The notes: generated by a model not told the origin, from the letters alone. A stretch of DNA of 64,000 bases from Leishmania infantum JPCM5 (GCF_000002875.2 NC_009419.2:26933-90932); one strand, 5' to 3'. Positions 39,619-50,460 are shown, numbered from the stretch's first letter. Translations and numbers: made by a program.

Positions 39619-40054
39619 GTCCGCACGCTCTCCGCCCTATTCGCTCTTGCCCATTCTACCACGCGCGCTGTGGGCGGCCCAATGCAGCTACACGTGAGAA
39701 GGCGTGCGACTGTGAGTGTCATAGTTCGCTGGTGCTCTGAAAAATACGTTTTTAACACGTCGTTCCACCACGAACAAGCCAGCAAAAGTATACGCAAGCA
39801 GCCGCAGCTCACCTACGCCTGCTGCTTGACCTCTGCGCCACGGAGCCGGACCAACTAACACCGCTTGGCGTCGTTTAGCTCCCTGCAACTCCACTGCACA
39901 CAGCGCAGGCCAGATCCAGGATTACGCCCAACACCACTGCAACCCAGCAAAACAAAACGACAAAAAAGAGGTGGATGCGTCACTATTTGAATTGTGGGCA
40001 AGATGCATAGCGGGTTGGTACAAACGTGAGCGTGACCGCAAGCCGATTCGGCAC

Positions 40055-40195
40055 AGCGGCTGCCCAGTCCAGCCCGCCGACACCAAGAGACCGTCGCCGT
40101 ACCCGTGGCCAGGCTGCCGGATGTTGGCCTCCCCACAAAGACTGTATACCGGGGCCTGATACGACGCACTGAGGTAGCCCGCATCATCATGGTTT
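40055..40195 (-). mobile_element. Decayed SIDER-like fragment
   Basis: The plus-strand text near 40130-40195 (ACTGTATACCGGGGCCTGAT ... CGCACTGAGGTAGCCCGCAT ... ATCATGG) lines up with the 5' end of the SIDER2-like element at about 14665-14740 (ACCGGGGCGTAACACCACGC ... TCGTCATGG), in the same minus orientation, at roughly 70 percent by eye. Left of 40130 the match fades. It is probably an old truncated copy. Confidence 0.5.
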
Positions 40196-40711
40196 TTCTT
40201 TTCTTCTCTCCCAGAAGAACAAATGAAGATTCATCGAGCAGCACTTGCGGCAATATCGACTGCCTGTGTGAGTGTGAAGGCGACAACAGCGCTGCCGTGG
40301 TGTGAGGACAAAGATAGCGGAAGCTATGGGGTGCATGAGTACAGCAGCAGCGCTCCTTTCTTCTCCATGCACGCTGCATCTCTCTCCGGTGTTTATCCCT
40401 ACACGGCCGTCAACTGCCCTCCTTCCCTCTCTGCAAACTGTGATGCGTCAAAAGGGAGAAGAAACGACAAGATAAAGAAGAAAAGACAAGGCAAAGAAGA
40501 GGGAAGGCTGCACTGTAGCGGCGCTCATGGCTGCTTCGCTCTTGACTGGAGCGGTGTGCATGCGAGTGCCGGCGTGACGCTATTCACTGTGTAGCGGTAC
40601 CAACTCTTTTCTGTTTCTGTCTCTGTGTGCTGCTGCTCCCCATCGCTTTAGAACTTCTGTGCCTCACGCCACATGTACGATATTGGGCAAAGACGAGCGG
40701 AGAAAGCTGCC

Positions 40712-40735
40712 GTGTGTGTGTGTGTGTGTGTGTGT
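40712..40735 (+). repeat. TG dinucleotide microsatellite
   Basis: A run of TG units interrupted at its end by CTGTATG, in the spacer after the small membrane protein gene. Confidence 0.85.
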
Positions 40736-41399
40736 CTGTATGTGCACGCGTGCAGGTCTCTGTGTGAGTGCATACAAGTGATTTGATGAGGCGTACATGC
40801 CCTGCTAGGTTTGACCTGAAGACGCAGCCCTTCGCTCTCTCTTGATTTTTCAGCACACCAGCATATGAGCAGGCACGGTGCCATGCGCACATGTGGTGGT
40901 CATGATCCGGCAAAATCAAACCGCAGAAACAAAGGAGGCCAGAGAGGCGTTCTCANGGGCATCACCGCTGCGCTTTGCCATTAACGACGCAGTGGGAGGA
41001 GAAGACTGCCATGCGCTTGGCTGCTGAACGGTGTTGCACTCGCCGTAGGAACTTTAAGCAGCGCTTTTTCTCGCCTCCATCGCGGGCGCCTCTCCCCGCA
41101 CACACGCGACGTGCTGTCTTTTGTCTGCCCTGGCTGATTTCCGACGCACCTTTTGACCTTCCCTTCCCGCCCTTCGTCTGTCTGTCCCCGCGGACGTATC
41201 TTCCGAGACACACAAACAAGCAGAGTGACAACATACGCACACACACACACGTGCTCCATGGAGCGCAGAAGAGCTTGCATTACCTCGCACAACTCGTAGG
41301 GCGGCATTGCTGCAACTGGCACACACCACGGTCGGTATGCTCGACTGCGTCGTTTTGCGCACGGCACACAGCACGCTTCATGTGCTTCTTCACATGATC

Positions 41400-42692
41400 T
41401 CGCAATGGGCGCACGCGCTGCTGAAGCTGTCCGTGAAGCTGTGGGTGCTGGCCACGGGTTGCTGCCCAGGGACGTTACGCGCTGCAGAATGAGCGTCACA
41501 TCGAGGTAGTCACCTCCACGAAGGACCCGTCTATGGGTGCGAAGCCGCTGGCGACGTTTGGACTGAGCTAGGACATATTGTACCACGGTGCCTTGGACAG
41601 TGTGCGCGTCTACATTATTCTTAGCGTCCTTGGCGTCAGCTGCCGCGTCACCTACAACCGGGAGCCACCGGAAGGGTTTGACGACAATCCAATGTGCCGG
41701 GAATGTCTGAAGGTGCCAAAGGCAGAGGAGGACAAAAAGGAATCTTGCTCGTAGTCGCTGGTTCGGTGGAACTAGAGGTGGGGGGGGTGCGAACACCCCC
41801 ACCCCCAATAAACAGCGACGGGTTCGCAGCTGCGAGGCAAAGAGCTTCCGCGTGTGTCCTCTCACTTCACGCGGCATGGACTCTGATCGTCTTACACAGT
41901 TGCATCTCACCGGTGTCACCTTTACCCAGTGCACGCGTACCGTGATGGTGTGTGGTGCTCGGTGCACGAGCAGCTGCGCGCGCGTTTTGGGGGTGAGCTG
42001 GCGACCTCCTTCCTCGGCTACAGCACTGTTGGAATGACAAACCTGAAGGCGGCTGCGGATTAGTTTGACGCGTTCAAGACGAATCCGTCCCGCTACCCCG
42101 GCGGCTCCCCCAGTGACAGCGCTGGTGAGCATGAATGCCTCGTTCAGCATATTCGTGCACGGCCACGCGATCTAGCGCTGCGAGTTTCTTTTTCTTGTTT
42201 GACTAGCGCCCGATGAGTGACGTGATGAGGAAGTATGCGAAGCATGAACACCGCTTGGCTCAAGGGCTGCTAGGTCTTCCCCCAATGAAGGACAAAACCG
42301 AGTTGAGCGCGCTGCTGCAGGGGTTCGCCAACACCAGCGACTACAACGAGCGCTTGGTGGTGCCGCACTTCGCATACACGGAGGGCGGCGCGAGCTACTA
42401 CAAGGGTGCGGCAGCTTTCAAACGGCTAGTTCGAATGAACGTGCCCCTCCCCGTCATCTGCCTGGCAGCGCGTAGCGACCCAATCACCGGCGAATCCCGC
42501 ACCAAGGCGCAGCGGCAGGCCCTCATCGATGAACACCCCAACGTCGTGCATGTTGAGACGCCAGCGAGCGGCCACTTATCCTGCTTGCCGGGCCCTCTCA
42601 ACGAGGTCAGAGGACGCGGGGAGTTCTTCATTTACTTCACGCTGAAAGTCTTCCAGCACGCCGTGCGGGTATTGAAGGAGACAAATGCGTAG
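41400..42692 (+). pseudogene. Broken ABHD1/3-like (YheT-type) alpha/beta hydrolase
   Basis: Pieces of one alpha/beta hydrolase are spread over three frames. A conserved-looking N-terminal block (RYALQNERHIEVVTSTKD, then an in-frame TAG near 41569, then GALDSVRVYIILSVLGVSCR) is read at about 41460-41750. A second piece in another frame at 41835-41955 has CPLTSRGMDSDRLTQL, matching the family's strand-and-loop before the lid. A third, at about 41930-42200, has FLGYSTVGMTNL, where the nucleophile elbow GxSxGG has lost its second glycine, followed by a TAG at 42061. The last part, ATG 42213 to stop 42692, is intact for 159 residues and carries the acid loop (ICLAARSDPITG) and the histidine block (TPASGHLSCLPGPL). 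At least two frameshifts and two stops break it. Low sequence quality nearby makes sequencing error a possible alternative. Confidence 0.65.
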
Positions 42693-43730
42693 TTGAACGC
42701 GCGTGCTGTCGGTTCAATGGTGAATACGGCAGCGGATGTCGTGCTCTGCGCTACCCACGCTATCCCCGGAAGCACAAAGGCAGGAGAGCGGCACAAAAGC
42801 CGCCGAAACTGCTCACCTTCCCTCCCCCTCCACTATCACCGCTAGAGCGTGCTTTATCGAGATAGCAGGTGGTCTGAGGGGTCCACAGGCCCACTGCAAA
42901 ACCAACGCCGCCTGCTTCATTCACCTTGATGCACGGGCTAGGGTTGGATATGCGAGGGAGAAGGCGACAGCCATCTTGACGTGCCTCGCGCGGCGCCTGT
43001 TACGCTCAAGCTCCGCACACCTACTTCGGATGTGCCATACAGGGTCTCGTTCTGCTCACCGGAGCTGTGGGAAAGAGGCCCTGTGGAGAAGCGTGCACAC
43101 GCACACACTCGCCAAAGTGCCGCACGTGTGCGCCATCGCACCTCTACGCGGTCAAAATACTACAAAGAAAACAGTCATCGACATGCACAGCGAACATACG
43201 CGCAGTGCGCGGTGCCCGCCTGACGGCTTTGGTCTGCGGCTGTCATTCGCTTCTTCCTCTCATCTGCGAGTGTATTGGAGAGGCAGAAATGAGAAGAGGC
43301 GGAGAATTTGGGTTTAGGAAGACTATCGTCATGCTCACCGTCCTCTTCTGTTCGCCAGTGCAGAGAGCGCTTTTTGCTTCGCGTTCTTCTGACTCTATCT
43401 GATCCCCGTACTTCGGTTTGTCTTTTCCGGCCACAGCACACTACAACCAAGCACGTTTTTGATTTCCGCGCTGGCCGTCATTGATCTCTGAATCACCCTC
43501 AAGTCTCCTAATCTTAAAGACGCTGCGGCTCATCAACTGGGTAGCCGTCATCTTCCTTCGCGCTTGCGCGCACTTCTGCCGCCTCGCAAGAGGTGAGCTA
43601 CCTACCACTTTTGCTGCTGTGGCTGCGCTTCCAACGTTGCTAGCGAGGCTGAAGCGCGCTGTCATCCACCGTTCCTTGTGCACCGCAACTTGCCTAATGC
43701 GCACAAAGGACAACGCAGCGCCACAGCCAC
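42693..43730. other. Intergenic spacer
   Basis: About 1 kb between the broken hydrolase and the proline/alanine-repeat gene. Open frames of up to 193 codons have mixed composition and no domain. No clear repeat or RNA gene. Confidence 0.5.
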
Positions 43731-46700
43731 ATGCGCCGCCTGCAGCAGCAACTCGGGCGCCGTGTTTGGACTGCGGGCTTGATTCCAAACACCCGTCGAC
43801 TTGTGACCTCCCCAGCCCTAGGGATAGACGTGTCAACTACATCACCACCGCTGCCAGGTCGTTCTTCTGCGCCTACAGCCTCCGTGGCACCTCTTCCTAC
43901 TGAGGTGTTGAGGGCTGCACCCGCTGCACCCACTGCACTGAAAGCTGCACCCGCTGCACCCATTGCACCGAAAGCTGCACCCGCTGCACCTACTGCACCG
44001 AAAGCTGCACCCGCTGCACCTACTGCACCGAAAGCTGTACCCGCTGCACCTACTGCACCCGCTGCACCCACTGCACCGAAAGCTGCACCCGCTGCACCTA
44101 CTGCACCCGCTGCACCCGCTGCACCTACTGCACCGAAAGCTGTACCCGCTGCACCGAAAGCTGCACCCGCTGCACCTACTGCACCGAAAGCTGTACCCGC
44201 TGCACCGAAAGCTGCACCCGCTGCACCTACTGCACCGAAAGCTGTACCCACTGCACCGAAAGCTGTACCCACTGCACCGAAAGCTGCACCCACTGCACCG
44301 AAAGCTGCACCCGCTGCACCCGCTTCTTCCGATGCTTCCTGGAAGGTGCAGTCACGAAAGGGAAGCGTTGCGGGTGGAAGTTATGCTGCTGAACAGAGGA
44401 TGTCTTCGAGTGGCGTTTCGCGCCCTCGAACCGCAGTACTTCATGAGGCTGGTGCGACACACACGGTGGCATGCGCACCGTCCCGGAAGCAGCTCCCTCG
44501 CCGAGCTGATGCCAAAGGTCCTGCTGTGTCTTCCCCTCCTCCCTCACCGCCACCGGCGCCGTCTCCATCAGCCGCACCTCCAGCACCATCAATTCCACCG
44601 TCTGCGCCGCCGGTACACGCTACCATCGCGCCTCCCTCCATAAGTGCGGTGGGCGACGTGGACAGCGAGGCGGGGGAGGGGAGGCTTTTCGAGGCTCTTC
44701 GACCCTCGCTCTCGACACGCGTCGAGGCGGCCGTACGACAGGGTAGAGCAGAGCGCCCTCTGAAGGCGTCCTCTAAAGCCCAGCAGCCGCAGGCGGAAAA
44801 ACGGGAGCCGCGTGCTCTTTGTGGGGACACGGAACCGCACACTGATTCGTCCGAGCTTGAAGGCGCGGCTTCCGGGGATTGGGGGTGGGCTAAGCGAGAA
44901 GGGCGGCTACAGCCACTTCCGGCGTCCATCTCCTGCAGCATCGATCGACATGAAATCCCAGCTGAGCTGGGGGGTGATGAGGGCAGTAGGGTCGCCGAGA
45001 GCACCACCTCAGGATCGACTGCTAGTGACTTTTCTCGAGGTGAGGCCTCCACGGCGCCTGAAGACTCCGCACCGCCGTCCTCTGCACTTGCAGGAGAGCT
45101 AGAGGCCGCCACAGTGGAGCGCTTGCCTGGAGAGGTGTGGTGCGGTGCAGAGGCCGAAGGCTGTGAGAAGGGCGCCACGCCGCCACCGCGCCCTCCAATC
45201 GCGGACAACAGCGATGTGTGCCTTGTAGTGTCGACTTCTTTCACACCTCAACTATACGCGATTACGGTGCAGCTGCGAGAGCCGCCGTCAAGCCCAATGG
45301 CCTGCGTGCAAGCTGTTGCAGGTGCATTGGACGCGGTGGAGGTGCACTGCGACGCAGCTGTGGCCGCCCGAGCCGCAGGCAGGGCCGACGCGAGAGTGAA
45401 GGCAGCGCCAGACATCACCGTTACGTGGTGCACCTTGCCGCATTGCCCCTTCTTCGCATCGACGCAGAGCCCGGCGGAGCTGCCGTTGTCGCAGCGTGTC
45501 AGCTATGTGGCGGCCAAGGAGGCGGTGATGAAGCGCTTCCACCACCTTGTGGCACGATTTGGGTCACTTGTGCGTTTTGCAGCAGCAGCCAGCAGCGGGT
45601 CGGTGCTCGACTTTGGCGCGGAGGTTTTTTTTGCGTGCCCGGTGCGGCGGCTGCTCTCTCTGCGAGCCGCGGCGTGTGACAGCGGCGACAAGACGGCAGC
45701 AGCGGCGGAGTCGTCCTCGTCGCCCGTTGCCACCGTCTCTGTGGGGTTCCCGCTGAGCCGCGTGGGCATTTTTCCCTCGACCACTACGGTGGCCTCCCTG
45801 CAACGTCTCTGCGGGTCAGTTCACACGGTGAAATGGGTGCCTGTGCTGCACACATATGACGTGAGAAGCCTGGCTGATATTGGTTTGCTGAGTATCCCTG
45901 ACGCTGTCGGTGACGCTACGGACAAGAGTAAAGCGAAGCAGTGGTGGCTACTGCTTGAGCAGCTCATTCTCGAGCACGTGTGCCAGTCACCTGCGCAGCG
46001 TCGGTGGGCCGTGGAGATGCTAATGTGGAGTCGTGGCTTTCATGACGCTGCGGTGCGTCACAAGGCAGTCGGCGCCATGTCCGCAGACATCGCAGATGGT
46101 TGGTACACATACGCAATGGGGGCTCTTAGCCGGAATCCCTCATCCACAGAAGGGGGCGCTGCACGCGGAGATGCTGAAAGCACCACCGGGGTTCAGCCAC
46201 TTCTGACAACACCCCCCTGCAGAGGCGCCGCTCATGCTGTACAGGTACACTCGAGGTCTCTGCGATGCTTGCTGCCTCCTCTGCCACACCACCGCTTCCT
46301 CACCTTCCCGCACGTGCAGCGTTCGCTGTGGATGAATAAAATGCAAGCACTGACTGCCACAGAAGAGTCCGCTGGAGCGGCCGTGCTGCTTGACTGCTCT
46401 GACAAGGCTGTGATGGACACGTTGGATTTGGTGGAGACGCACCTCGCTGGCACCGCCGCGCAGCGGGCTCGCTTGCCCTATCTGAACGTCGTATTAATCG
46501 GAGACGCTACCACTGCGCAGCCGATTCTTCAACGCCTGCCTTGCGCTGCTGTCATCTCCTCCGCGTCTGCGTTTTGCGAAATGGGGCATGCCTCCGTGCA
46601 GCAGGTGCGCCTGTACGCTTCGCCGAAGTGGCCGACAGATCTTCAGCAAGACACGTTGTTGGCAGCCTTGACATACCTCAAGCGCCGCGGAGCACCTCAC

Positions 46701-47432
46701 GTCGTCGCCGCCGGCGCGGCGCCGCAGCGGCTTCTGCTAGCACTGTGTCAGGAGGCGGTGTTGGTAGCGCGCTCGCTGCCTGATGCCATGGCTGTCGAAT
46801 CCGCGGCCAAGGACCAGCTGGGTCTGTGCTTGGGACCCTTCCGGCTTATGGACGCCTATGGCACCGTTGCCGTCGCTTCCATGGCCGCCGCAGAGCGGAC
46901 GCGCACCGCGGCGGCCAGCGATGTGGCGGCTCGAGCCGCCGTAGCCCCTGTGCACGAGCTGGAAAGCTGCATGCGGTCCATGGCCCGTGAAGGGCTGCTA
47001 GGAGCGAGAGGTGCACGTGGAGGTTTCTACGATTCCGCTGTGGCAGCTAACGAAGCAGTCTCCGCCGCTCCGCTGCTTCGGGAGGCGGTGCTGAACGCGT
47101 ACGTCCGCCACACGACGCTGGCGCAGGTGGGCGACCGACTTCGCGCGGCTGTGCTGAACGTGGCCTGCGAGCTGCTAACCCGCGGTGAGGTGCAGCGGGT
47201 CGATGATGTCGACCTGCTATCGATGAGTGCCCTTGGATGGCGGGAGGAGACGGGCGGGGTTCTTTATCAGGTGGACCAGCTGGGGGTAGACGGTTTGCCA
47301 CGGCTGGTGGAGCACATGACATGCTTAGCCACGACAGGTATTGCACCGCACCTCGCTCCTCACCCGTTGCTCTTGCGCATGGTGACAGAGAAGGTGCGCT
47401 TCGCCAGCCTCAAGGCTAGCGGCCTGTTGTGA
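43731..47432 (+). CDS. Pro/Ala-repeat protein with degenerate trifunctional-enzyme-like region, probably mitochondrial
   Basis: A 1233-residue protein. The N-terminus MRRLQQQLGRRVWTAGLIPNTRRLV is a strong mitochondrial presequence. Residues about 62-199 are an Ala/Pro repeat of AAPAAPTAPK-type units; residues 200-500 are Ser/Pro/Ala-rich and probably disordered. The C-terminal half resembles the fatty-acid oxidation trifunctional alpha subunit in outline: a diverged hydratase-like region (about 500-700), then a 3-hydroxyacyl-CoA dehydrogenase-like one with LPYLNVVLIGDATTAQPI and CAAVISSASAFCEMG, then HVVAAGAAPQRLLLALCQEA and LGLCLGPFRLMDAYGTVA, which mirrors the dehydrogenase C-terminal domain. 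The Rossmann glycine motif and the catalytic His-Glu pair are not evident, so it may be a non-catalytic relative. Family call is tentative; the gene itself is firm. Confidence 0.6.
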   Translation: MRRLQQQLGRRVWTAGLIPNTRRLVTSPALGIDVSTTSPPLPGRSSAPTASVAPLPTEVLRAAPAAPTALKAAPAAPIAPKAAPAAPTAPKAAPAAPTAPKAVPAAPTAPAAPTAPKAAPAAPTAPAAPAAPTAPKAVPAAPKAAPAAPTAPKAVPAAPKAAPAAPTAPKAVPTAPKAVPTAPKAAPTAPKAAPAAPASSDASWKVQSRKGSVAGGSYAAEQRMSSSGVSRPRTAVLHEAGATHTVACAPSRKQLPRRADAKGPAVSSPPPSPPPAPSPSAAPPAPSIPPSAPPVHATIAPPSISAVGDVDSEAGEGRLFEALRPSLSTRVEAAVRQGRAERPLKASSKAQQPQAEKREPRALCGDTEPHTDSSELEGAASGDWGWAKREGRLQPLPASISCSIDRHEIPAELGGDEGSRVAESTTSGSTASDFSRGEASTAPEDSAPPSSALAGELEAATVERLPGEVWCGAEAEGCEKGATPPPRPPIADNSDVCLVVSTSFTPQLYAITVQLREPPSSPMACVQAVAGALDAVEVHCDAAVAARAAGRADARVKAAPDITVTWCTLPHCPFFASTQSPAELPLSQRVSYVAAKEAVMKRFHHLVARFGSLVRFAAAASSGSVLDFGAEVFFACPVRRLLSLRAAACDSGDKTAAAAESSSSPVATVSVGFPLSRVGIFPSTTTVASLQRLCGSVHTVKWVPVLHTYDVRSLADIGLLSIPDAVGDATDKSKAKQWWLLLEQLILEHVCQSPAQRRWAVEMLMWSRGFHDAAVRHKAVGAMSADIADGWYTYAMGALSRNPSSTEGGAARGDAESTTGVQPLLTTPPCRGAAHAVQVHSRSLRCLLPPLPHHRFLTFPHVQRSLWMNKMQALTATEESAGAAVLLDCSDKAVMDTLDLVETHLAGTAAQRARLPYLNVVLIGDATTAQPILQRLPCAAVISSASAFCEMGHASVQQVRLYASPKWPTDLQQDTLLAALTYLKRRGAPHVVAAGAAPQRLLLALCQEAVLVARSLPDAMAVESAAKDQLGLCLGPFRLMDAYGTVAVASMAAAERTRTAAASDVAARAAVAPVHELESCMRSMAREGLLGARGARGGFYDSAVAANEAVSAAPLLREAVLNAYVRHTTLAQVGDRLRAAVLNVACELLTRGEVQRVDDVDLLSMSALGWREETGGVLYQVDQLGVDGLPRLVEHMTCLATTGIAPHLAPHPLLLRMVTEKVRFASLKASGLL
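43914..44327 (+). repeat. In-frame 30-bp minisatellite encoding Ala/Pro repeats
   Basis: About 14 imperfect units of GCTGCACCCGCTGCACCTAC plus TGCACCGAAA, with shortened 21-base units mixed in, encode AAPAAPTAPK, AVPAAPK and AVPTAPK blocks. All length variants keep the reading frame. The other two plus frames and a minus frame are open across it only because of the repeat. Confidence 0.9.
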
Positions 47433-48272
47433 CGGCTGTAAAGGGGGGGGTGCGTTCGATCACCGTCGTGTGTTCTTGTACGTGCGTTGCCCCTTCGTGT
47501 ATTGTCGCGTGTCTGTGCCGAGTGGTGCCGTTGTTGTCGGCGCGAGTGGGAGGCAGGGCGGCGTGAGCGATGCCCCTCCTTCTCCCCTTTCGGCCTCTCC
47601 CTCGCGTGCGTGCGTGCGTAAGCTGTTACTCGTTTGGTCTCACGCATATTGCCTAACACGATTGCTGCTAGAGTTTGATAGTAAGGTTGGGGCGAGTTTT
47701 CGGGGGCTTGCGATGGTGCTAAGGGCGCGCGTGCACGCGTGCACACGTGGAGCTCGCGTGGCCGCGTCGTTGTGTAATGATCAGGAGCGCCTGCGCCTTT
47801 GTGATGTTACCGGAGTCCGGCAAAGGACTTAAGCATCGTTCCCCGCGTTGCTCATGTACACCGCACTGTGTGCGCGTGCATGCGTTGCCAGCTTCTCTTC
47901 ACTTCTCCTTTCCCTCTCTGAATCTCTTATCCTTATGCGATACTGCTGTGCTGACCTGGGTGGGTGCTTGCGCTTGCACACGTGTGTATGGCGTGCCATG
48001 GCTCTCCACACACGTGGGTTGTGGCAGCGGGCTCGCGTTATTGTTTTTCCCATACATCTTTGCCGTCTTTTGTTAGCCGCCCGGCGGATTGTGTGGCTCC
48101 CACGTAGCGCCACGTGTGTTGTCAAAGACGCGAACACCTCGTCTCATCTTCACTGTGAAGGGCTGCCTTTGCGCCTCGCCCCACTCGAGAACGGCTGTGA
48201 AGCTCATTCTAACTCTCTTCCACTCTTACCCTCAAGCAGGCCGGCGCTGAGCGAGTTTATTGTTCCTCACGA
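47433..48272. other. Intergenic spacer
   Basis: 840 bases of UTR with a G8 run near 47443-47450, GT-rich text at 47470-47530 and CT-rich sequence at 47889-47935. No domain in any frame. Confidence 0.5.
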
Positions 48273-49271
48273 ATGCCCGCCACCACGATGGTCGCCGATC
48301 CACTCTCGCAGATCGTGTCGCAGGTGATCGACGACGTGAGTTTCTCCCAGACACATACAGTCAGCGATGACTTCAGGGTGTACCCAAAGTCGTCTATCGA
48401 CAGCGTTAACACGCTTCAGCAGGAGCAGCGAAAGCGCGTGGAGCAGACGTATGGCGCACGCGCACCATCCCCTGATTTTCTGGGATCTCAGCTGCTGGCG
48501 GAGTACCGCGGCGAGGCGGCTTCGTTGCAGCTCGCTAAAGAGTCCGGGGACCCCAACTTCCCTACCTCTATTTCACGCATGACGGGCGAGCAGAGCAAGC
48601 AGTTCAAGAAGGACATGAAACAGCGCATCCACGAGTGGGAGGCAACGGTGCGAGATGCAACAGGGCAGACAGAAGTCTACCCGGACCAGAAGGCCTCGTT
48701 GCGCTCCATCTATGAACTCTACCGCGCCACCAAGATGAAGGTGCTGGGGGTGGAGCCCTCTCCGGGCACGCACGGAGCAACAGCGGAAACGTCCGCTACA
48801 GGCAGCCGGGATGTGTCGCAAAGCGTCGCTGCACATGCTGCGGGTGCATCGTCGGCGCCAGCTTCTGCAGTTGGTGGGGCCAGGTCGGAGAGCACTCGAC
48901 TGAGCACATCAGGTGCCAAGGACACTACTGCAGGCTTTACCAAAGCGCTGCCGGGCTCAGCCGCCGCTGCTGGCGGCGAGGCTCGCGCAGCGTCGAGCGG
49001 CGCCGCAGCGCCTGGAATGGCTAGCAGCGGCGCTGACTGGATTAAGCGCATTGAGCGGGTGCCGCTGGGCACGGAGGACGTGTCGAAGATGGCTGAGGAC
49101 GCGTTGCAGACGGAGAAGCGCCGCTTGAAGCAGGTACTGCACCGCTTCGAAAGCGACTTCGAGAAGTACAACGGCGTGCGCCCAGGCCGGCATGACCGCC
49201 AAGGCTTCACGGCAGAGTACCACCGCTACGGCGAGCTGAAGAACGAGCTTATGCGCCGTTCCCAGAAGTAG
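48273..49271 (+). CDS. Hypothetical protein with FAM13-like C-terminal segment
   Basis: A 332-residue protein of unknown function. The N-terminal half is helical and charged (QQEQRKRVEQTYGARAPSPD, QSKQFKKDMKQRIHEWEATV, YELYRATKMKVLG). A Ser/Ala/Gly-rich linker covers about 160-250. The last 60 residues (EKRRLKQVLHRFESDFEKYN, then RPGRHDRQGFTAEYHRYGEL, KNELMRRSQK) have the pattern of the FAM13-type tail, in which a conserved helix is followed by a YxxYxxLK element. This similarity is by eye. A second ATG at 48288 is possible. Codon use is strongly gene-like. Confidence 0.6.
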   Translation: MPATTMVADPLSQIVSQVIDDVSFSQTHTVSDDFRVYPKSSIDSVNTLQQEQRKRVEQTYGARAPSPDFLGSQLLAEYRGEAASLQLAKESGDPNFPTSISRMTGEQSKQFKKDMKQRIHEWEATVRDATGQTEVYPDQKASLRSIYELYRATKMKVLGVEPSPGTHGATAETSATGSRDVSQSVAAHAAGASSAPASAVGGARSESTRLSTSGAKDTTAGFTKALPGSAAAAGGEARAASSGAAAPGMASSGADWIKRIERVPLGTEDVSKMAEDALQTEKRRLKQVLHRFESDFEKYNGVRPGRHDRQGFTAEYHRYGELKNELMRRSQK

Positions 49272-50460
49272 AGATGTAGGGTTAGAGTGCAGCTTTACTG
49301 GCACGTGCGCGCCAAGCTCTCCACAACCCCGCTGCCAAGCGTTAAGCATCGGCGCAGAGGCAACGGGAGACGGGGGCGGTCGGTTTTACAAAAAGGCGTC
49401 GATGAAGTCGGAAAACAAGCAGAGGGATCTAGAGGGTAGAGGCGGGAGAGGTAAGCAGCGAGCACACTTGCACGCCTGTATTTAGAGGGATTGAGAGGGG
49501 CAGCGGTGAACGGCGCAGGCTACCCATCGCACTCGTCTCTGCGGCTGTGCCTAAGTGTTCTGCGCCTTTCTGTGCCTGCCGCTATGCTTATTTGGCTGCT
49601 CTCTCCCTTCGGTTTCCTTTCACCCGCCAACTCCCACCTCCCGCAGCGGAATCTTTTGATATGAGTGTTGTTGTGTTTCCGCGCCGCGGCCGCCTCTCCC
49701 CTTCTCCCGGCGGCCTCCCCTCCGCTACGCCCGTCTCCTCTTTGCTGCCTCTTTTCTGCATCATCTTGTGCGACAAGGCGTGTGCACGTCTGCTGTGCAC
49801 TCGATAAGCCAACAAAACAAGCACATCGGAACGGAAAGTCTCCCCGCACACGCTACGCAACACTCTTACAAGTTTGAGCGCCGTTGAACCTTTCCTCTTT
49901 TTCTCCCCCCTCCCAGCTTGAGAGAGAGCGCGGTGGGGTTGCGGTGGCGCATAGCGTTGAGGAGGACTCTGGCGAGCGCCGCGACACCAAGCCCGCTGCT
50001 GGACGCATTGAGTACATGCGCCACGGTGATGCCGTGCTGAAAGGCATCTCCCTCCCCCCGCGACACAGCACAGACTCCCACGGGAGATACAGAGGGAGGC
50101 ATGTCTCTGGCGACTTGCATGCGTCTTAAGCTGGCGTCTGTGTGCCACACACCGGCACAGCTATTCGTTTTTTTATGCCGTTTCTCTACCCCCTCTCACC
50201 CCGCATCTCTGACCTTTCGTCACCACTTTTCTCTTCACAATTGCCTATTACTTTGCGGTTGTCAAGCAGTTCGAACAGAAAGAAAGGGAAAAGATACACG
50301 GGACCCCTCGTCCTCCCCCAATCACCGTGCGCTCTGACGACGGGTGCCGTGGTTGTTTTCTTGTCCCCTTCTTCCATCCATTCCACCCCTTGCGAATCCA
50401 TACAAACATACAGAGATACACACACTTGGTGTGCGCGCGCACCTTGTGCCCCCCTCTTCC
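49272..50460. other. Intergenic spacer
   Basis: 1.2 kb of UTR sequence. Pyrimidine tracts lie at 49890-49920 and 50355-50400, followed by AG before the ankyrin gene. Open frames on both strands (up to 186 codons on the minus strand) have no domain. Confidence 0.5.

Larger units (their letters stand above)
39619..41410. other. Spacer with retroposon remnant and microsatellite
   Basis: About 1.8 kb without an intact gene. It holds a decayed SIDER-like fragment near 40055-40195, a TG microsatellite at 40712-40735, and one ambiguous base at 40956. Open frames on either strand lack domains. A long minus-strand frame starts at 40981 but is an antisense artefact. Confidence 0.5.

Noticed and set aside
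40981..42150. 389-codon minus-strand open frame
   Set aside because: It runs antisense to the unit and across the broken hydrolase; composition is Arg/Val/Cys-rich with no domain, as expected of a shadow of GC-rich former coding sequence.
43694..44643. Long Gly/Ala/Phe (minus) and His/Leu/Lys (plus) repeat frames
   Set aside because: These are alternative frames of the Ala/Pro minisatellite; only the frame with a presequence and a folded C-terminus is a gene.
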